From: JACVRX01 sp046726315
Lineage (GTDB): Bacteria; Actinomycetota; Actinomycetes; Jiangellales; Jiangellaceae
Assembly: GCA_046726315.1 (NCBI GenBank)
Contig: JBKPAG010000001.1
Coordinates: 124,001 to 188,000 of the forward strand
DNA length: 64,000 bases
Direction of reading: 5' to 3'
The notes below the pieces were generated by a model. It ran no database searches. It was not told where the DNA came from and saw only the letters and a list, made by a program, of their open reading frames with translations. Each line of letters begins with the position of its first letter. Positions within the stretch are counted from its first letter, which is position 1. Below are positions 59,211 through 64,000 of this stretch, piece by piece. A program made the position numbers and the translations under genes.

Positions 59211-60645
59211 GACGCCGCACGGCAGCGGCGAAGGCGTCTCCGCGGACCGCGTAGTTGCCGAACATGTCCATCGACGCGCACGCCGGCGCGAGCAGCACGG
59301 TGCTACCCGGCCGGGCGAGCGACGCAGCCTCGGCCACCACGCGGTCCATGACGCCATTGTCAGTTCCGACCACCTCCGCGACGGGGACGTCGGGCGCGTG
59401 TCGCGCCAATGCCTGCGCGATCAGCTCGCGGTCGGCGCCGATCAACACCACTGCGCGCAGACGTTGGTGGACGGCGGCCACCAACGAATCGAACTGCGCT
59501 CCCTTGGCGAGCCCGCCGGCCACCCAGACGACCTCCTCGTACGCCTGCAGCGACGCCTGCGCCGCGTGCGCGTTGGTCGCCTTGGAGTCGTCGACATAGG
59601 TGATCCCGTCGACGGTCCCGACCAGCGAAATACGGTGTGGATCCGGACGGAAGGCACGCAGCCCATCGCGAACAGCGACCGGCGGCACACCGATCGAGCG
59701 GGCCAGGGCTGCGGCTGCCAAGGCGTTCGTGACATTGTGCGGTGCCGCCGGACGAACATCCGCGACCGCAGCGAGCTCGGCCGCGGCCGTCTGCCGCTCC
59801 GCCACGAATGCGCGGTCGGCCAACACACCGTCGACAACGCCGAGCATGCCCACCTTCGGAATGCCCGAAGTGACACCAATCGCGCGAGCCCCCTCGGTCA
59901 CCTCGGCGGCCCGGACCAGCCGCTCGGTCTCGGGATCCTCAACGTTGTAGACGCATGCCGTCTGGACGCCGCTGTAGATGCGTCCCTTGTCGGCCGCGTA
60001 GGCCGGGAACGATCCGTGCCAGTCCAGGTGATCGGGAGCAACATTGAGAACGGCTGCAGACCGTGCCGTCATGGACCGGATCCAGTGCAGCTGGTAGCTG
60101 GACAGCTCGAGTGCAATCGCGTCATACGGCTCGGGGTGCAGGACGGCCTCGATGACGGGGGTCCCGACATTACCCGCGGCGGTTGTACGCAATCCCGACG
60201 CGCGCAGCATCTCGGCCAGCATCCGGACGGTCGTGGTCTTGCCGTTCGTTCCGCTGACGGCCAGCCATGGAGCCGGCCGGTCGAGATCGCGCAGGCGCCA
60301 GGCAAGCTCCACCTCCCCCCAGACCGGCACGTCCGCGCTATCCGCCGCCTGCAGCAATGGCGCCGTGGGCCGCCAGCCCGGCGAGGTGACGACCAGGTCG
60401 GTGCCGCGCGGCAGGTCGACTGTCGCGGCTCCCAGCCATACCGTTACACCGAGAATTTCCAGCACACGTGCGCGCTCGTTCTCGGTAACTCCGTCCCGGT
60501 CGTCGACGACCGTGACATTCGCCCCCAGCCCGACCAGCGCGTCGGCGGCGGCGAACCCGGAGACGCCGATGCCGGCCACGACCACTGACAGTTGGAACCA
60601 GTCGCTGTCCCGGTTCGCGCGGTCGAGCCAGTCCGGCGTGCTCAC
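59194..60645 (-). CDS. murD: UDP-N-acetylmuramoylalanine-D-glutamate ligase
   Basis: 483 residues from GTG 60645 (GTGA overlap with mraY). N-terminal Rossmann-like UDP domain (VVVAGIGVSGFAAADALVGL), ATP loop AVSGTNGKTTTVRMLAEML, ALELSSYQLHWI, LNVAPDHLDWHGSFPAYA, ITYVDDSKATNAHAAQASLQ, and C-terminal STVLLAPACASMDMFGNYAV. Adds D-Glu as second residue of the stem peptide. Confidence 0.97.
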   Translation of the reverse strand: MSTPDWLDRANRDSDWFQLSVVVAGIGVSGFAAADALVGLGANVTVVDDRDGVTENERARVLEILGVTVWLGAATVDLPRGTDLVVTSPGWRPTAPLLQAADSADVPVWGEVELAWRLRDLDRPAPWLAVSGTNGKTTTVRMLAEMLRASGLRTTAAGNVGTPVIEAVLHPEPYDAIALELSSYQLHWIRSMTARSAAVLNVAPDHLDWHGSFPAYAADKGRIYSGVQTACVYNVEDPETERLVRAAEVTEGARAIGVTSGIPKVGMLGVVDGVLADRAFVAERQTAAAELAAVADVRPAAPHNVTNALAAAALARSIGVPPVAVRDGLRAFRPDPHRISLVGTVDGITYVDDSKATNAHAAQASLQAYEEVVWVAGGLAKGAQFDSLVAAVHQRLRAVVLIGADRELIAQALARHAPDVPVAEVVGTDNGVMDRVVAEAASLARPGSTVLLAPACASMDMFGNYAVRGDAFAAAVRRHGDRR

Positions 60646-61703
60646 GTGCCGACCACCCACTCGGCGTAGAACACGCCGAGTCCGAGCGCGACGAACATAC
60701 CAGCGATGATCCAGAACCGGATGACGATCGTCACCTCGGCCCAGCCCTTGAGCTCGAAATGGTGTTGCAGCGGCGCCATCCGGAACAGCCGTTTTCCACC
60801 GGTGGCCTTGAACCAGCCGACCTGAAGGGCGACTGAGACGGTGATGAGGGCGAACAGGCCGCCGAGAACCAGCAGCAGCAACTCGGTGCGGCTGACGATT
60901 GCCAGCCCGGCCAGGGCGCCGCCCAGCGCTAGCGACCCGGTGTCCCCCATGAAGATCTTCGCTGGGGACGCGTTCCACCACAAGAACCCGAAACACGCCC
61001 CGACCAACGCCGCGGCCACGACGGCCAGGTCCAGCGGATCACGGATCTCGTAGCAACTCGGACCGGGGGCAAATTGGCAGCCTTGGTTGTACTGCCATAC
61101 CCCGATCAGGGTGTAGGCACCGAACACCATCACGCAGGCACCTGTTGCCAGCCCGTCGAGCCCGTCGGTCAGGTTGACGCCGTTCGAAGCGCCGGTCACC
61201 ATGATCAATGCCCAGGCGACGAACAGCACCGGGCCCAACACCAGTGGGGTGTCCCTCAGCACGGAGAGTGCTTCGGAAGCCGGTGTGTAGCCCTGCTCGT
61301 CGGGAAACCGCAGCGCACCGAGGGCGAACACGATGGCGACCGCGGCCTGCGCGCCGATCTTCGCGCCGGTGCGCAAGCCCAGGCTGCGCTGTTTGGAGAT
61401 CTTGATGAAGTCGTCGAAGAAACCAACGGCGCCGAGCCCGACAACCAGGAGGAGCACCAGCAGACCGGATACCGACGGCGGCGACAGCCGAATCAGGTGA
61501 GCCATCGTATAGCCCGCAATGACCGCGATGATGATGACAGCGCCGCCCATCGTCGGTGTCCCGCGCTTGACGTGGTGGCTAGTCGGGCCGTCATCGCGAA
61601 TGAGCTGTCCATAGTTGTGCTGGACCAGGAGCCGGATCGCCGCAGGGGTGGCGAGGATCGAGACGACGAGCGACACCACCGCCGCGGTCAGGACCGCGAT
61701 CAC
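60642..61703 (-). CDS. mraY: Phospho-N-acetylmuramoyl-pentapeptide transferase
   Basis: 353 residues from GTG 61703 (GTGA overlap with murF); the upstream extension of the frame is murF shadow. About ten membrane helices. Catalytic aspartates: GFFDDFIKISKQRSLGL, NGVNLTDGLDGLATGAC, and the DTGSLALGG of FMGDTGSLALGGALAG; substrate loop MAPLQHHFELKGWAEVTIVI. Transfers the muropeptide to undecaprenyl phosphate, giving lipid I. Confidence 0.97.
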   Translation of the reverse strand: MIAVLTAAVVSLVVSILATPAAIRLLVQHNYGQLIRDDGPTSHHVKRGTPTMGGAVIIIAVIAGYTMAHLIRLSPPSVSGLLVLLLVVGLGAVGFFDDFIKISKQRSLGLRTGAKIGAQAAVAIVFALGALRFPDEQGYTPASEALSVLRDTPLVLGPVLFVAWALIMVTGASNGVNLTDGLDGLATGACVMVFGAYTLIGVWQYNQGCQFAPGPSCYEIRDPLDLAVVAAALVGACFGFLWWNASPAKIFMGDTGSLALGGALAGLAIVSRTELLLLVLGGLFALITVSVALQVGWFKATGGKRLFRMAPLQHHFELKGWAEVTIVIRFWIIAGMFVALGLGVFYAEWVVGT

Positions 61704-63088
61704 GGCGCCACCTCCGCCACCAGCGCCTCGGCGAGCCGTTCCAGTCCAGCCGCTCGCGACGCCTTGACCAGCACGACGTCGCCAGGTCGAAGCTGCTCCC
61801 GCAGCAGGTCGAGCGCTGCCCCGATGTCGGGTACCCAAGCTGCCTCGTCCGCCCACGAGCCCTCGTGTGCCGCGCCGAGGTGAACGGCTCTGGCCGCAGG
61901 CCCGACGGCAACCAGCCGGTTGACATCCAGCCGGACGGCAAGCCGGCCCAGCGCGTCGTGGTCGGCCGCCGACGCATCGCCCAGTTCCCGCATCTCGCCG
62001 AGCACCGCCCAGGTGCGCCTCCCCCCAGCCATGGCCACCAGCGCCTTGAGTGCGGCCCGCATCGACTCCGGATTCGCGTTGTAGGCGTCGTTCACCACCG
62101 TGATGCCGTCGGGCCGTTCGGTGACCTCCATTCGCCAGCGAGAGATGGCCCGCGCCTTGCTGAGCTCGGCCGCCACCAGGTCCACCCGCAGGCCGAGCGC
62201 ATGTGCGACGCCAGCGGCCGCCAACGCGTTGGCGACGTTGTGCTCGCCGACCACGGTGAGAGCGACCGCGGCGGTGCCGTCTGGTGCCACCAACGTGAAA
62301 TGCGCGCGGCCGGCCGCATCGAGACCGACGTCCTGTGCCCGCAGATCCGCGTGCACCGACGCGCCGAACATGAGTACGCGCGCCTCGGTCTGCGTGGCCA
62401 TCCGGCGGACGACAGGGTCGTCCCCGTTGAGCACGGCGGTCCCACCGACCGGCAGCGCCTCGACCAGCTCGGCCTTGGCTCGCGCGATGCTGTCCCGGTC
62501 GCCGAACTCCCCCAGGTGAGCGGAGCCCACATTGAGGACCACGCCGACGGTGGGTGGAGCAATGCGGCACAGCCGGGCAATGTGCCCCAGACCGCGAGCA
62601 CCCATCTCGAGTATGAGGGTGCGCGTGCTGGTATCGGCTGCCAGCACGGTCAGCGGAACGCCGATGTCGGTGTTGTACGACCCCGGCGGTGCCACCAGGG
62701 GGCCCCGAGCCGCGAGCACCTGACTCAACAGGTCCTTGGTGCCGGTCTTGCCGGACGAGCCGGTGACAGCGACCACCGCTGCCTGGTCGAGCCGGTCCAC
62801 CACCGACCGGCCCAGATCCCCGAGAGCAGTCACCGAGTCGGCGACGACGACCGCCGGCACGGCGACCGGACGTTCCGCCAACACGGCGGCCGCACCTGCT
62901 GCGGTTGCGGCGGCTGCAAAGTCATGTCCGTCCGCCCGCTCGCCTTTGACCGCGACGAACAGCCCGCCCGGAACCAGTTCGCGGGAATCCACGACCACGG
63001 CTCCGGAGATCACCGTCTCTGGATCGGCGCCCCCGTCGAGTCGGCCTCCGGTCAGCGCCGCCAGCTCGGCCAGCGAGACAGCGATCAC
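61700..63088 (-). CDS. murF: UDP-MurNAc-tripeptide-D-Ala-D-Ala ligase
   Basis: 462 residues from GTG 63088 (GTGA overlap with murE). Mur ligase layout: N-terminal VVVDSRELVPGGLFVAVKGE, ATP loop VAVTGSSGKTGTKDLLSQVL, GSYNTDIGVPLTVL, LEMGARGLGHIARLCRI, NDAYNANPESMRAALKAL, and AVLGEMRELGDASAADHD. Adds the D-Ala-D-Ala dipeptide. Confidence 0.97.
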   Translation of the reverse strand: MIAVSLAELAALTGGRLDGGADPETVISGAVVVDSRELVPGGLFVAVKGERADGHDFAAAATAAGAAAVLAERPVAVPAVVVADSVTALGDLGRSVVDRLDQAAVVAVTGSSGKTGTKDLLSQVLAARGPLVAPPGSYNTDIGVPLTVLAADTSTRTLILEMGARGLGHIARLCRIAPPTVGVVLNVGSAHLGEFGDRDSIARAKAELVEALPVGGTAVLNGDDPVVRRMATQTEARVLMFGASVHADLRAQDVGLDAAGRAHFTLVAPDGTAAVALTVVGEHNVANALAAAGVAHALGLRVDLVAAELSKARAISRWRMEVTERPDGITVVNDAYNANPESMRAALKALVAMAGGRRTWAVLGEMRELGDASAADHDALGRLAVRLDVNRLVAVGPAARAVHLGAAHEGSWADEAAWVPDIGAALDLLREQLRPGDVVLVKASRAAGLERLAEALVAEVAP

Positions 63089-63999
63089 CGGATCTCCTCG
63101 TCCCGGAGGCCGTCGACCCGCTCCAGTGCCGCTCGGAGCACCACTCTGTCGTCGAAGGGATGGACGACCCCGGCGATCTCCTGGCCCTGTTCGTGTCCCT
63201 TTCCCACGACGACGACGGTGTCGGCTCGGCTACGGGCAGCCTCGACTGCTCGCTCGATCGCGGCTCGACGACCGCCGACCTCCTCCACCTCACCGCCACC
63301 GGCCACGGTCTGCGCGCCCGCGTAAACGGCGGCCCGGATTGCCGCCGGGTCTTCCGAGCGCGGATTGTCGTCGGTGACGATCACCAGGTCGGCGTTGCGC
63401 GCCGACGCGGCACCCATAGCCGCTCGCTTGTGTGGGTCACGGTCGCCCCCTGCGCCGACGACCACGATCAGCCGTCCTCTGGTGGCTGGTCGCAGGGCGC
63501 GCAGGACCGTCTCGATCGCCTGTGGGGTGTGCGCGTAATCGACCAGCGCGAGCGGCTCGTCGGCACCGGTCGACTGCACCCGCTCCATCCGCCCCGGAAC
63601 CCCTGAGCAGGTGCCAACACCGCGCACCGCGGCACCGGCGTCGACGCCCGCTTCCAGCAACATGACCACTGCGAGCGCTGCATTGGCCACGTTGAAGTCA
63701 CCCGGCATCGGCGAATCCAGCGTGAAGCGCCGCTGGTCGAAGCGGTGTTCGAGGGTGGCCACGGAGGCACCGGTATCTCCGACTTCGTCCACCGTCACCC
63801 GCCAGTCGGCCTCGTGTCGGGAGGACACCGTCACGGCCGGGATCTCCGCCTGGGTGGCCAGCCGCCGCCCGTAGTCGTCGTCCACCGTGACGACCCCGCG
63901 GCGGGAACGCTGCGGGGTGAACAGGGCCGCCTTGGCCGCGAAGTACTCCTCGAGGTCGGCATGGAAGTCCAGGTGGTCCTGAGACAGGTTGGTGAAGCC
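63085..63999 (-). CDS. murE: UDP-N-acetylmuramoyl-tripeptide synthetase MurE (5' partial)
   Basis: The C-terminal 304 residues are visible; the frame is open to the right edge (first readable residues GFTNLSQDHLDFHADLEEYF), so the start is outside the window. DYAHTPQAIETVLRALRP and VVVGAGGDRDPHKRAAMG are typical of MurE. The specificity motif reads DNPR (VIVTDDNPRSEDP), which in the family selects meso-diaminopimelate over lysine, as expected for this group. First visible gene of the - strand dcw operon. Confidence 0.97.
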   Translation of the reverse strand, partial: GFTNLSQDHLDFHADLEEYFAAKAALFTPQRSRRGVVTVDDDYGRRLATQAEIPAVTVSSRHEADWRVTVDEVGDTGASVATLEHRFDQRRFTLDSPMPGDFNVANAALAVVMLLEAGVDAGAAVRGVGTCSGVPGRMERVQSTGADEPLALVDYAHTPQAIETVLRALRPATRGRLIVVVGAGGDRDPHKRAAMGAASARNADLVIVTDDNPRSEDPAAIRAAVYAGAQTVAGGGEVEEVGGRRAAIERAVEAARSRADTVVVVGKGHEQGQEIAGVVHPFDDRVVLRAALERVDGLRDEEIR

Positions 64000-64000
64000 G

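Noticed and set aside
61865..63325. 486-codon + strand frame opposite murF
   Set aside because: Shadow of murF; protein is His/Arg/Gly-rich noise.

Overview
The window is a continuous stretch of a high-GC actinobacterial (Actinomycetota) chromosome. Evidence is the very high GC, frequent GTG starts, pervasive 4-bp ATGA/GTGA stop-start overlaps, an ANTAR regulator of the PdtaR type, PriA (dual HisA/TrpF) with no trpF in the window, Wag31/DivIVA, SepF, a FurB-type Zur, a T-box in front of ileS, and a meso-DAP type MurE (DNPR motif). Gene order (trpE...trpCBA-lgt-gltBD-pyk; dnaE-lspA-ileS-wag31-sepF-ftsZ-mur) is that of the Frankia/Geodermatophilus/Mycobacterium side of the phylum. I cannot name the genus from sequence alone.

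Layout. 1-5.4 kb: a branched-chain amino-acid type (LIV) ABC transporter, livHMGF on the + strand (livH runs off the left edge), facing a livJ-like lipoprotein across a shared hairpin. 5.6-7.4 kb: a second, orphan ligand-binding lipoprotein cotranscribed with pdtaR. 7.5-15.2 kb: tRNA-Leu(CAA), pyruvate kinase, and glutamate synthase gltB-gltD. 15.3-24 kb: a VIT1/CCC1-like protein, lgt, a DsbA-like thioredoxin, then trpA-trpB-trpC, a stand-alone winged-helix protein, two small membrane proteins and trpE-hisI (all on the - strand). 24-29.7 kb: small membrane proteins/lipoprotein, an asymmetric heterodimeric ABC exporter and a TIGR03085 protein. 29.7-36.2 kb: the histidine operon hisD-hisC-hisB-hisH-methyltransferase-(gap)-priA-ridA-hisF. 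36.4-41 kb: YbaK, a membrane protein and dnaE. 41-49 kb: a degenerate-DAHP-synthase/chorismate-mutase fusion, rluD, lspA, a histone-H1-tailed DksA/TraR protein, T-box plus ileS, wag31. 49-64 kb: the division/cell-wall (dcw) cluster on the - strand: yggT, sepF, yggS, pgeF, ftsZ, ftsQ, murC, murG, ftsW, murD, mraY, murF and murE (runs off the right edge).

Most of the window is housekeeping: amino-acid biosynthesis (Glu, Trp, His), lipoprotein maturation (lgt and lspA, which would serve the three lipoproteins seen here), replication, and peptidoglycan synthesis/septation. The unusual material lies in the gaps. Four different palindromic repeat families sit in intergenic spaces: (A) a ~65-bp CCTCGCTG...CAGCGAGG palindrome, one solo copy at 9.1 kb and two copies in opposite orientation bracketing an extra AbiEi/DUF559-like gene inserted between ftsQ and ftsZ; (B) clusters of the 9-mer GATCAGGTG/CACCTGATC at 16.1 and 25.3 kb; (C/D) two nested long inverted repeats that split the his operon upstream of priA; (E) tandem GCGGGGGC-GAA-GCCCCCGC hairpins in front of zur, which itself separates sepF from yggT. 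In families A and B the repeat supplies the stop codon of the adjacent gene.

I found no CRISPR array, no phage, no recognisable transposase and no rRNA. Start codons were moved inward from the longest reading frames wherever overlap with the upstream gene, a lipobox/propeptide or a ribosome-binding site argued for it; these choices are stated per gene.
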